Shown: in pieces, positions 1 through 5,484 of the stretch | Numbering within the stretch: the stretch's first letter is position 1 | Layout: each line of letters begins with the position of its first letter | From: an uncultured Candidatus Saccharibacteria bacterium | GTDB taxonomy: Bacteria; Patescibacteria; Saccharimonadia; Saccharimonadales; UBA10212 | Assembly: GCA_946478715.1 (NCBI GenBank) | Contig: CAMLDA010000032.1 | Coordinates: 1 to 7,053 of the forward strand | Direction: 5' to 3' | DNA length: 7,053 nucleotides | Program-made: the position numbers and the translations under genes | The notes under the pieces: model-generated | What the model was told of the DNA's origin: nothing | The model's database searches: none | The model's input: the letters and a program-made list of their open reading frames with translations, nothing else

Positions 1-51
1 CCTTGTCGGCTCCAGTTCCGTCGGCTTAGGTACCAGGTGCATCTCGTTCAT
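1..51 (-). CDS. Probable transketolase C-terminal subunit, first 17 codons only
   Basis: An open frame starts with ATG directly after the stop of the 47-codon gene (TAAATG) and runs off the window at position 1. The 17 visible residues are MNEMHLVPKPTELEPTR. The ending ELEPTR resembles the 'PTR-x-G-[FY]-G' start of stand-alone transketolase C-terminal (pyrimidine-binding) subunits. Such a subunit is expected here because the gene upstream encodes only the N-terminal half. Together the halves would form the thiamine-diphosphate enzyme that moves two-carbon units between sugar phosphates. A second ATG at 42-40 is another possible start, and neither has a strong Shine-Dalgarno sequence. The stop-start junction suggests translational coupling. 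The identity is inferred from 17 residues plus context, so it is tentative. Confidence 0.55.
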   Translation of the reverse strand, partial: MNEMHLVPKPTELEPTR

Positions 52-195
52 TTAGAACCCGATTCCCTTAAAGAAGCCCGCCCCGTTAAAGGCCGTCCGC
101 ATCAGCAAATAAATCATTACGACGAATAAAAACGCTAAAAGAAATGGTACGGATAGACCCAGCAATACCGAGGCGGTTCGTTTACGTTTACTCAT
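52..195 (-). CDS. 47-residue single-pass membrane microprotein between the transketolase halves
   Basis: This short frame encodes 47 residues, and I do not recognise a family. It has a basic N-terminus (MSKRKR), a hydrophobic stretch at about residues 9-32 long enough for one membrane helix, and a short Gly/Phe-rich tail with one Lys (FNGAGFFKGIGF). By the positive-inside rule the N-terminus should be cytoplasmic. The ATG overlaps the transketolase N-subunit stop by 8 nt (ATGAGTAA). It is preceded by AGGAG five bases upstream, one of the better Shine-Dalgarno sites in this operon. Its own stop abuts the next ATG. The ribosome-binding site, membrane-helix pattern and tight junctions on both sides argue that it is a real translated gene. 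The function is unknown. A membrane tether or partner of transketolase is conceivable but only speculation. Confidence 0.65.
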   Translation of the reverse strand: MSKRKRTASVLLGLSVPFLLAFLFVVMIYLLMRTAFNGAGFFKGIGF

Positions 196-1054
196 GTTCG
201 CTCCTGATTTTGCCGCCCAAAGTCCGTAATTCTTTCAAAGCTTTCTTAGCCTGCTCCGCGTTCGGGGGTACACCGTGCCAGTGGAAATCGTATTCCATAA
301 AATCGACGCCTCTGCCCGGTACGGTATGGGCGATAATCATCACCGGCTTTTCCACGATGGCTTTGGCCATCTGGCAGGCGTCTATCACGGCTTCGATATC
401 ATTACCGTCAATTTCAATAACATGCCAGCCGAAAGACTCCCATTTATCACGGATATTCTCCAGCGGCATCACGACCTCTGTGGGGCCGTCTATCTGTATA
501 TTGTTCCTGTCCGTGATGGCGATAATGTTGCTGAGCTTGTACTTGCCGGCCAGCATAGCGGCTTCCCAGATATTACCCTCGTCCTGTTCTCCGTCGCCCA
601 TAACCACATAAACCCAACGGTGCATGGCCTTGTCCATCCTTAAAGCCAGCGCCATGCCAACAGCCTGGGAAAGGCCGGAGCCCAGCGGTCCGCTGGTAGT
701 TTCAAGCCCCGGCAGCCGCTGGCGTTCCGGGTGCCCCTGAAGCCGCGAGCCCAGCTGCCGGAGCGTCAGAAGCTCTTTCCGGGAAAAGTAGCCGGCGTTA
801 GCCATCGTGGCGTAGCGCACCGGCACGCAGTGGCCATTGCTGAGCACCAGGATGTCCCTTTCTTCCCAATCAGGATTCTCGGGGTCGTGTTTAAGGATTT
901 TGAAATATAAAGCCGTGAATATGTCGGCCAGCCCAAGGGGCCCTGCGGAGTGCCCGCTGCCGGCATGTTGGAGCATCTTAATAATATCCATCCGGATAGT
1001 ATTGGCTTTTTTCTGCAGGTCGGTTACCGAATATTCTTTTTGATTTTTGCCCAT
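188..1054 (-). CDS. Transketolase, N-terminal (thiamine diphosphate pyrophosphate-binding) subunit
   Basis: This 288-residue protein is the N-terminal half of transketolase, the normal size for the split form. With a C-terminal subunit it transfers ketol groups among xylulose 5-P, ribose 5-P and erythrose 4-P in the cytoplasm. Recognisable elements are GSGH at 32-35 (here followed by SAGP rather than the common PGG), the SNGH His at 75, GHPE at 107-110, and GDGEQDEG at 153-160. The last, with the Asn pair at 184-185, is the classic GDG...NN thiamine-diphosphate/Mg site. HWHG at 258-261 supplies another conserved active-site His. It follows the epimerase gene after 27 nt, and its stop overlaps the start of the 47-codon gene. 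No strong Shine-Dalgarno precedes the ATG. The start was chosen because the first 20 residues match the usual lead-in helix. The family assignment is secure. Confidence 0.95.
   Translation of the reverse strand: MGKNQKEYSVTDLQKKANTIRMDIIKMLQHAGSGHSAGPLGLADIFTALYFKILKHDPENPDWEERDILVLSNGHCVPVRYATMANAGYFSRKELLTLRQLGSRLQGHPERQRLPGLETTSGPLGSGLSQAVGMALALRMDKAMHRWVYVVMGDGEQDEGNIWEAAMLAGKYKLSNIIAITDRNNIQIDGPTEVVMPLENIRDKWESFGWHVIEIDGNDIEAVIDACQMAKAIVEKPVMIIAHTVPGRGVDFMEYDFHWHGVPPNAEQAKKALKELRTLGGKIRSEHE
201..205 (-). promoter_or_regulatory. Shine-Dalgarno site of the 47-codon gene
   Basis: The minus strand reads AGGAG, then five bases (CGAAC), then ATG at 195. The site lies inside the last codons of the transketolase N-subunit. 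It is the main evidence that the microprotein is initiated independently at this ATG. Confidence 0.65.
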
Positions 1055-1081
1055 CTCGCTTTTGATTATATCTTAATTTTT

Positions 1082-1726
1082 TTAAGTTGTTCCTGTTTCC
1101 TGGGCTATGCGGGCCAGGCGCAAATAGGCTTTATGCGGGTCTTCGGCCTGCTGTATGTAGCCGCCCACGTCGAATACGTCCACGCCGCCGAATGCCAGCT
1201 GCGAGATATTACGCTCGTTTATGCCTCCGTCCCAGCCGATTTCCAGGTTCGGGTTATGCTGTTTTATCTCTTTTATCTTGTGCAGCAGATCCAGATTGGC
1301 GTGTCCGCCGAACTGTCCCAGGCTGCCGCTGAATATCATTACATGGTCTATATAAGATAAGGCCGGAACGATTACGTCAGGCGCGGTCGCCGGCAGCAGG
1401 GCTACCCCTACTTTTATATGCAGGCTCTTAAGCCTGTGGGTGATACTGGTGAAGCTGCCGGCAGACTCGGCGTGGACGATAATCATATGCGGACGGTGCT
1501 CGAGCAGCTTTTCGATAGCCTGGCTGGGGTTTTTGTACATCAGATGGAAGTCCGCCTTGACTCCGGCCGGCCACCAGGCGTCTTCCGGCCCGACCGTTTT
1601 ATTAACGGCAAACTCTCCGTCGCTCAGATCGATTTGGATCCGTTCGGCAAAACCGGCTACCTTTTCCATCTGCCGGCGATAGTCATCGGCGGTATCAGCC
1701 AGGATAGTCGGGCATACAGCGGCCAT
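1082..1726 (-). CDS. Ribulose-phosphate 3-epimerase family protein, divergent active site
   Basis: This 214-residue TIM-barrel protein belongs to the family that interconverts ribulose 5-P and xylulose 5-P. Family landmarks in order are CPTILA at 5-10 (usual PSIL), IDLSDGEF at 32-39 (usual VDVMDGHF), DFHLM at 59-63, VHAE at 84-87, GVALLPAT at 107-114, QFGG at 138-141 and WDGGIN at 165-170. Three of the four usual metal ligands are present (D33, H61, D166). The first ligand His is Gln at position 31 (codon CAA at 1636-1634). The usual MSVNPGFGGQ loop is also replaced by a longer SGSLGQFGGHA segment. It starts 2 nt after the rpiB stop, and its place between rpiB and transketolase fits the epimerase step. 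The fold is secure. The exact substrate is less so, given the altered metal site, so I withhold the symbol rpe. Confidence 0.8.
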   Translation of the reverse strand: MAAVCPTILADTADDYRRQMEKVAGFAERIQIDLSDGEFAVNKTVGPEDAWWPAGVKADFHLMYKNPSQAIEKLLEHRPHMIIVHAESAGSFTSITHRLKSLHIKVGVALLPATAPDVIVPALSYIDHVMIFSGSLGQFGGHANLDLLHKIKEIKQHNPNLEIGWDGGINERNISQLAFGGVDVFDVGGYIQQAEDPHKAYLRLARIAQETGTT

Positions 1727-1728
1727 AA

Positions 1729-2226
1729 TCAGCCTGCTAATCTATCGAGTTTATCAATCCGCCGCACATGGCGGGATTCCTGGCTGAAAGGTGTTTCAAG
1801 CCACAGTTTTATAACTTGTTTCATGTCCCCTACGGAAACGAAACGCGCTGCCAGGCTAAGCATATTAGCGTCGTTATGCTCGCGGCTCAGCCGGACGATT
1901 TCGTAGGGACTGCTGCTTACCCGGCCGTTCACGTCAATGATCCGCCCCACGACCGCCGGCCCGTAGAATATGGCGCATCGGACCCCTGTTAACCGGTAGG
2001 CCGCCATTGCCTCTCCCTGGCCGCTACCGCCAAGAATTATGCCCCTCTCGCATTCGCCGGCAGCCACCGCCTGGGCCGCTTTGAAGATAAAATCCGGATA
2101 ATCGTCGTCCAGGTTAAGCGCTGACGGGCCATAGTCCACGCAAGAATGGCCGGCTTCTTCAAGAAACCGTTTAAGGTCCTTCAGCTGTTCAAAGCCTGTG
2201 TGGTCAGTTGCCAGCGCAATCTTCAT
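1729..2226 (-). CDS. rpiB: Ribose 5-phosphate isomerase B
   Basis: This 165-residue cytoplasmic sugar isomerase interconverts ribose 5-P and ribulose 5-P (RpiB/LacAB family). The N-terminal MKIALATDHTGFE carries the conserved D8-H9. DYPDF follows at 42-46 and the phosphate loop GGSGQGE at 66-72. SREHNDANM at 114-122 holds His117, and the basic RHVRRID cluster at 152-158 binds phosphate. Many RpiB proteins have a catalytic Cys in an ICGTG motif. Here that position is Gly66, and Glu72 sits where the Mycobacterium tuberculosis enzyme has its catalytic Glu, so this is the Glu-type. About 15 extra residues lie at roughly 92-108 before SREHN, making it slightly longer than the common ~150. AGGAG lies 4 nt before the ATG and overlaps the GAPDH stop. 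The gene ends in TGA. Confidence 0.93.
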   Translation of the reverse strand: MKIALATDHTGFEQLKDLKRFLEEAGHSCVDYGPSALNLDDDYPDFIFKAAQAVAAGECERGIILGGSGQGEAMAAYRLTGVRCAIFYGPAVVGRIIDVNGRVSSSPYEIVRLSREHNDANMLSLAARFVSVGDMKQVIKLWLETPFSQESRHVRRIDKLDRLAG

Positions 2227-2230
2227 AAGT

Positions 2231-2235
2231 CTCCT
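2231..2235 (-). promoter_or_regulatory. Shine-Dalgarno site of rpiB overlapping the GAPDH stop codon
   Basis: The minus strand reads TAGGAGACTTATG. AGGAG shares two bases with the GAPDH stop codon TAG and lies 4 nt before the rpiB ATG. Ribosomes ending GAPDH therefore stop on the rpiB initiation site, which implies coupled translation. Confidence 0.65.
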
Positions 2236-3553
2236 AAAATTCGTGGGGCTGGTCCGGCCCGGCTGAAGTCGGGAAGATTGACGGGGGCGTATCCTGCTGC
2301 GGTAAAGTGTCGGCCGGCATTTCCTGGCCCGGTTCGCCCTCTACAGGCTGATGCTGTTCCTCGGTCTGATGTACCGGCACGTTAGATTCCTGGCCCATCG
2401 GTTCGGGCGCCGGCAAAGCGTCATCCAGCTTTGGCTCCTCCAGCATCCCTTCTGGTTTGGTTTCATCCTGCGGGCCAGATTGGTCCTGGGCCGGCTGAGG
2501 ATTCTGATTATTATCAGCCACTTCTTCGCCTCCTTCATTCGCAGCTAAAAGTTTTCCCACATCGGCGGTCAGTTCGACCAGCCGGTTGGAATAACCCCAT
2601 TCATTATCGTACCAAGCGACGACTTTCAGCAGGTTGCCGCCTACCACATTCGTAAGATTAAGGTCGACTATAGCTGAGTGGCTGTTGCCGATAAAGTCGC
2701 TGCTTACCAGCTCTTCTTCGGTAACGTCCAGGATGCCCTGGAAATACGGATCGGCTGCGGCCTTTTTAAAGGCTTCGTTCACCTCTTCTTTGGTAACTGG
2801 TCTTTTAGTTACGATAGCGAAGTCGGACAGCGAAACCACTGGTGTAGGCACCCTTACGGATAGCCCCTCAAAGATGCCCTCCAGTGCCGGCAGCGCTTTG
2901 GCGGCGGCTATACTTGCGCCGGTTGATGTCGGCACGATATTCTCGGCGGCGTTGCGGGCTTCACGCAGATCTTTGGCCGGCGCGTCCTGCAGGCGCTGGC
3001 TGGCGGTATAGCTGTGAACGGTGGTCATCATGGCCTTTTCAATGCCAAAGTTAGACTCGATAATGGACGCGACAGGCGTTATACAGTTAGTGGTGCATGA
3101 TGCGTTGGAGAATACCTGGTGGTCCGGCTTCATATTCTGTTCGTTAACGCCTATAACGAAAGTATCGTGGTCGTTGTCGTCTTTTTCAGGAGCCGAAAGC
3201 ACCACCTTTTTGGCCCCGGCGGTTAAATGCTTCTTTAAATCATCGTGTTTAGTGAAGAGCCCGGTGGATTCGATCACCACGTCCACACCAAGATCGCCCC
3301 ACGGCAGTTCAGCCGGGTCTTTGACCGCTAAGACTTTGATTGGCGTTCCGTTAACGATAACGTTCTCATCGTCAAAGCTGACATCATGCTGATAAGTGCC
3401 GTAGTTGCTGTCATGTTTCAGCAGATGCGCCAGGGTTTTGGTATCTGTCAGGTCATTTACCGCCACTATCTCTAAATCAGGCCTCTCAAAAGCTATCTTA
3501 AAAGCATTGCGGCCTATACGCCCGAAACCGTTGATTCCTATTTTTGTCTTCAT
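2234..3553 (-). CDS. gap: Type I glyceraldehyde-3-phosphate dehydrogenase with acidic Pro/Gln-rich C-terminal tail
   Basis: This 439-residue protein has a complete phosphorylating GAPDH in residues 1-336. The enzyme oxidises glyceraldehyde 3-P to 1,3-bisphosphoglycerate with NAD. GINGFGRIGR at 6-15 is the dinucleotide-binding loop, and Asp34 suggests NAD preference. SNASCTTNC at 149-157 places the catalytic Cys at 153, with partner His180 in HSYT. PTSTGAS (208-214), VRVPTP (233-238) and WYDNEWGYS (314-322) close the catalytic domain. Residues 337-439 form an extra tail with about 18 Pro, 13 Gln and 23 acidic residues but only two Lys and no Arg or Cys, so it is probably disordered. Typical GAPDHs end near residue 335. 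AAGGTGG lies 4 nt before the ATG, and a promoter lies just upstream. It is the first gene of the pentose phosphate operon. Confidence 0.97.
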   Translation of the reverse strand: MKTKIGINGFGRIGRNAFKIAFERPDLEIVAVNDLTDTKTLAHLLKHDSNYGTYQHDVSFDDENVIVNGTPIKVLAVKDPAELPWGDLGVDVVIESTGLFTKHDDLKKHLTAGAKKVVLSAPEKDDNDHDTFVIGVNEQNMKPDHQVFSNASCTTNCITPVASIIESNFGIEKAMMTTVHSYTASQRLQDAPAKDLREARNAAENIVPTSTGASIAAAKALPALEGIFEGLSVRVPTPVVSLSDFAIVTKRPVTKEEVNEAFKKAAADPYFQGILDVTEEELVSSDFIGNSHSAIVDLNLTNVVGGNLLKVVAWYDNEWGYSNRLVELTADVGKLLAANEGGEEVADNNQNPQPAQDQSGPQDETKPEGMLEEPKLDDALPAPEPMGQESNVPVHQTEEQHQPVEGEPGQEMPADTLPQQDTPPSIFPTSAGPDQPHEF

Positions 3554-3557
3554 TTTC

Positions 3558-3564
3558 CCACCTT
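3558..3564 (-). promoter_or_regulatory. Shine-Dalgarno site of gap
   Basis: AAGGTGG on the minus strand, 4 nt before the ATG at 3553. It supports that start, which is also fixed by the family's N-terminal MxxKIGINGFG pattern. Confidence 0.6.
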
Positions 3565-3590
3565 GTTTAACGTAAGTGTTTTATGTTTTT

Positions 3591-3619
3591 ATTGTACGTT
3601 TTGGCCGGTTCTTTAGCAA
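3591..3619 (-). promoter_or_regulatory. Sigma70-like promoter of the gap-rpiB-epimerase-transketolase operon
   Basis: On the minus strand, TTGCTA (3619-3614, 4/6 to the -35 consensus) is followed by exactly 17 nt and then TACAAT (3596-3591, 5/6 to the -10). It sits in the 66-nt gap between the pyrophosphatase stop and the gap start. The -35 box begins immediately after the pyrophosphatase TAG. The predicted transcript would start near 3584 and have a leader of about 30 nt. No terminator hairpin is visible ahead of it, so read-through from upstream remains possible. Confidence 0.6.
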
Positions 3620-4153
3620 CTAGGATTGATTCTTGTAACGTTCGATGGATTCGGCGATGATTTTCTTAGCGGCCTCGGCATCGCCCCAGCCCTGCACTTT
3701 CGCGGCGCCGGGCTTATACAGGTCCTTGTAGTGCGCAAAGTGGTGCTCTAACTGCTCCTTCCAGCGCCCGCCAAGGTCATCAAGGGTTTTGACAGCGTCG
3801 TTAGTATGGCGGTCGTCGGCCGGGACCACAACCACTTTGTGATCGATTCCTTTCTCGTCCTCAAAATTCATAATTCCGACAATTCGGGCTTCCAGCCACA
3901 CGCCGGTTGGTATGGGGTCTTCCGTTACGATCAGGGTGTCCAGCTCGTCTCCGTCCTCGTCCAAAGTCTGGGGTATGAAACCGTAGTTGGTGGGCTTAGC
4001 GAAAATTTTCGGCTCCACCCGGTCGAGCATAAAAGCCGCCCGCTTTCGGTCCCATTCGATTTTCATACTGGAGCCTTTAGGGATTTCTACGACGGTATTG
4101 ACCTCGCCGTTCTGATAATCACCCGGCTCTAGAACTTGATTGAAATCAGCCAT
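3620..4153 (-). CDS. ppa: Inorganic pyrophosphatase, soluble family I
   Basis: This 177-residue cytoplasmic enzyme hydrolyses pyrophosphate to phosphate and so drives nucleotide and aminoacyl-tRNA synthesis forward. Motifs match family I: VVEIPKGSSMKIEWD (21-35), NYGFIPQTL (56-64), the metal-binding signature DGDELD (67-72), FEDEKGIDHK (97-106) with Asp99, Asp104 and Lys106, and HYKDL (141-145). Length is that of a typical bacterial enzyme. The frame is open to an ATG at 4186. I chose the ATG at 4153 because AAGGAG lies 6 nt before it, and because the extra 11 residues (MIKLQVNKEKK) are Lys-rich, not family-like, and would begin upstream of the likely transcription start. A promoter overlaps the end of the reductase gene, so this is probably its own transcription unit. 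Confidence 0.96.
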   Translation of the reverse strand: MADFNQVLEPGDYQNGEVNTVVEIPKGSSMKIEWDRKRAAFMLDRVEPKIFAKPTNYGFIPQTLDEDGDELDTLIVTEDPIPTGVWLEARIVGIMNFEDEKGIDHKVVVVPADDRHTNDAVKTLDDLGGRWKEQLEHHFAHYKDLYKPGAAKVQGWGDAEAAKKIIAESIERYKNQS

Positions 4154-4159
4154 TTTTTT

Positions 4160-4165
4160 CTCCTT
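4160..4165 (-). promoter_or_regulatory. Shine-Dalgarno site fixing the ppa start
   Basis: AAGGAG on the minus strand, followed by six A residues and the ATG at 4153. Its strength and spacing decide in favour of this start over the in-frame ATG at 4186. Confidence 0.75.
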
Positions 4166-4176
4166 ATTTACCTGTA

Positions 4177-4205
4177 ATTTTATCAATCGCCTTAAAGAGT
4201 GGCAA
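4177..4205 (-). promoter_or_regulatory. Sigma70-like promoter of ppa inside the 3' end of the reductase gene
   Basis: The minus strand carries TTGCCA (4205-4200, 5/6 to consensus), a 17-nt spacer and TAAAAT (4182-4177, 5/6). The -35 box lies in the last sense codons of the thioredoxin reductase and the spacer spans its stop. The expected transcription start near 4170 is just upstream of the ppa Shine-Dalgarno, giving a leader of under 20 nt. Confidence 0.55.
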
Positions 4206-5160
4206 CGGCGGCTTCACTGACTTTCTGAAGGTTTTCCAGGAATTCGCGTATCATCAGCGCCGAAGTCGCCCCCTCGCCGGTCGCACTGGCTATCTGCAGG
4301 GTCGAACCGCTGCGGACATCCCCCGCCACAAAGATACCGGGAACATTTGTCATCAGGCGCGTGTCCGACTTTATGAACCTGTGCTCATCCAGCTCTATGC
4401 CGCTGCCTTCCAGGAATTTGGTGTTCGGGTCCAGTCCTACGAATACGAACACGCCGTCAGTGGGGAATTCCACCTTCTTGCCGGTCTTTGTATCCGTGCC
4501 TATGACTTTGGTCACATGGCCGTTATCGCCAACTATCTCATCGGTGGTAACACCCATATGGACGGTAATCTTGTCTTTATGCTTTTCAAGCTCTTTTATC
4601 AGCACGTCGCTGGCGCGCAGCTTGCTTCTGACGAGCATGTCTATATGAGTGGCGAAACGCGTCAGGAACATTCCTTCCTGCACAGCCGAATTGCCGCCGC
4701 CCACTACCACCAGCCTTTTATCCCTGTAAAATGCTCCGTCGCAGGTAGCGCAGTAATGCACGCCCCGGGCGTAGAGTTCCTGCTCTCCGGGAACCCCTAT
4801 CTTGCGGTATTCGCTTCCGGTGGCTATCAGCACCGCCTTCGCCGTGATTTCGCCGCTGGTTGTATCCAGTTTTATAAAATCGCCTTCTTTCTTAAGCCCC
4901 ATAACTTCGCCCAGCTCAATCTTTGCCCCAAAACGCTCAGCCTGTTTCTGCATGGCTTCTGACAGCTCCAGTCCGGCTATTCCTTCGGCGAATCCGGGGT
5001 AGTTATCTACCCAATCAGTCACCGACGCCAGCCCGCCAATCGCGCCTTTTTCAAACAAAAGCGTATCTATATCTTCGCGCGATGTGTATATAGCGGCGCT
5101 CAGAGCCGCCGGCCCGGCGCCTACTATCACCAGGTCGTAGTCTTTTTTGTCGAGCTCCAT
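4192..5160 (-). CDS. trxB: Thioredoxin-disulfide reductase (low-molecular-weight type)
   Basis: This 322-residue FAD flavoprotein has the usual size for bacterial thioredoxin reductase. It passes electrons from a pyridine nucleotide through FAD and a CxxC to a thioredoxin or glutaredoxin-like partner. The FAD motif GAGPAALSAA is at 14-23 (the common GPAG is GPAA here). IATGSEYR lies at 112-119, and the redox centre HYCATCDG has Cys137 and Cys140. The nucleotide-binding loop GGGNSA is at 154-159, and AGDVRSG (279-285) is the second FAD contact. The HRR motif that usually reads the NADPH 2'-phosphate is changed to VRSKLRAS (177-184), one residue shorter, with the distal Arg kept. The start is 1 nt after the glutaredoxin stop without a clear Shine-Dalgarno, so translation is probably coupled and the two proteins may be redox partners. 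Confidence 0.93.
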   Translation of the reverse strand: MELDKKDYDLVIVGAGPAALSAAIYTSREDIDTLLFEKGAIGGLASVTDWVDNYPGFAEGIAGLELSEAMQKQAERFGAKIELGEVMGLKKEGDFIKLDTTSGEITAKAVLIATGSEYRKIGVPGEQELYARGVHYCATCDGAFYRDKRLVVVGGGNSAVQEGMFLTRFATHIDMLVRSKLRASDVLIKELEKHKDKITVHMGVTTDEIVGDNGHVTKVIGTDTKTGKKVEFPTDGVFVFVGLDPNTKFLEGSGIELDEHRFIKSDTRLMTNVPGIFVAGDVRSGSTLQIASATGEGATSALMIREFLENLQKVSEAAVATL

Positions 5161-5161
5161 A

Positions 5162-5413
5162 TCAGGCTAAAGCCGGTGCCAGCTGGCCTAGGTTATAACC
5201 GACGACCACCTGCCTGGTGTCGTCTTCTTTGGTGATGACCGTTATGGGCACCGTCAGGGCGCCATCACTAAGCTCGTAAGCCTCCTGGTTCCGCTCAGGG
5301 TGCTCGTCCAAATTAACCACGCTGTATTTTTGGCCCTTCATGTCCAGAAAGCGCTTGACCATAGCACAATAAGTGCAGGTGTTAGTAGTAAAAATAGTGA
5401 TGTCTTTGGCCAT
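5162..5413 (-). CDS. Glutaredoxin-like / NrdH-type redox protein
   Basis: This 83-residue single-domain thioredoxin-fold protein has the size of glutaredoxin or NrdH. The N-terminal strand is followed by the redox motif CTYC (Cys13, Cys16). The conserved cis-proline segment TVPITVI is at 54-60, and the C-terminal VVVGYNLGQLAPAL matches the glutaredoxin substrate-binding end. It would reduce protein disulfides in the cytoplasm, perhaps for ribonucleotide reductase or peroxide defence. Because trxB follows after 1 nt, it may be recharged by that reductase directly, as NrdH proteins are, instead of by glutathione. AAAGAGGG lies 6 nt before the ATG, and a promoter with an adjacent palindrome lies upstream. 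NrdH cannot be told apart from ordinary glutaredoxin with certainty. Confidence 0.88.
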   Translation of the reverse strand: MAKDITIFTTNTCTYCAMVKRFLDMKGQKYSVVNLDEHPERNQEAYELSDGALTVPITVITKEDDTRQVVVGYNLGQLAPALA

Positions 5414-5454
5414 CTTGTACCCTCTTTAGATGTTAATTTTGATGTCTTTAATTA

Positions 5455-5483
5455 AGTTTAAATGGTGTAGCGTATTTAGTCAA
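5455..5483 (-). promoter_or_regulatory. Sigma70-like promoter of the glutaredoxin-trxB operon
   Basis: The minus strand reads TTGACT (5483-5478, 5/6 to -35), a 17-nt spacer and TAAACT (5460-5455, 4/6 to -10). The predicted start near 5448 gives a leader of about 35 nt ending in the AAAGAGGG Shine-Dalgarno. This is the only gap over 100 nt in the window. It separates the translation/folding genes from the redox genes. Confidence 0.55.
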
Positions 5484-5484
5484 T

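Noticed and set aside
144..611. Long plus-strand open frames such as 144-611, 950-1360, 1418-1906 and 4381-4962
   Set aside because: They lie opposite well-identified minus-strand genes, have no recognisable domains or consistent ribosome-binding sites, and are explained as shadows of the real coding frames.
1065..1070. Perfect TATAAT on the minus strand 11 nt before the transketolase ATG, as an internal or nearly leaderless promoter
   Set aside because: The best hexamer at 17-nt spacing is GGAACA, only 3/6 to the -35 consensus. The 27-nt gap is AT-rich, so the match may be chance.
1729..1731. UGA recoded as glycine, as in some candidate phyla
   Set aside because: TGA falls exactly at the natural ends of RpiB and the glutaredoxin, directly before the next start codons, and no TGA interrupts a conserved domain.
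2341..2538. A second minus-strand frame overlapping the GAPDH tail, as an independent gene or sign of a frameshift
   Set aside because: It shows no recognisable domain or ribosome-binding site. The GAPDH frame runs uninterrupted to a TAG embedded in the rpiB Shine-Dalgarno, so the long tail is the coherent reading.
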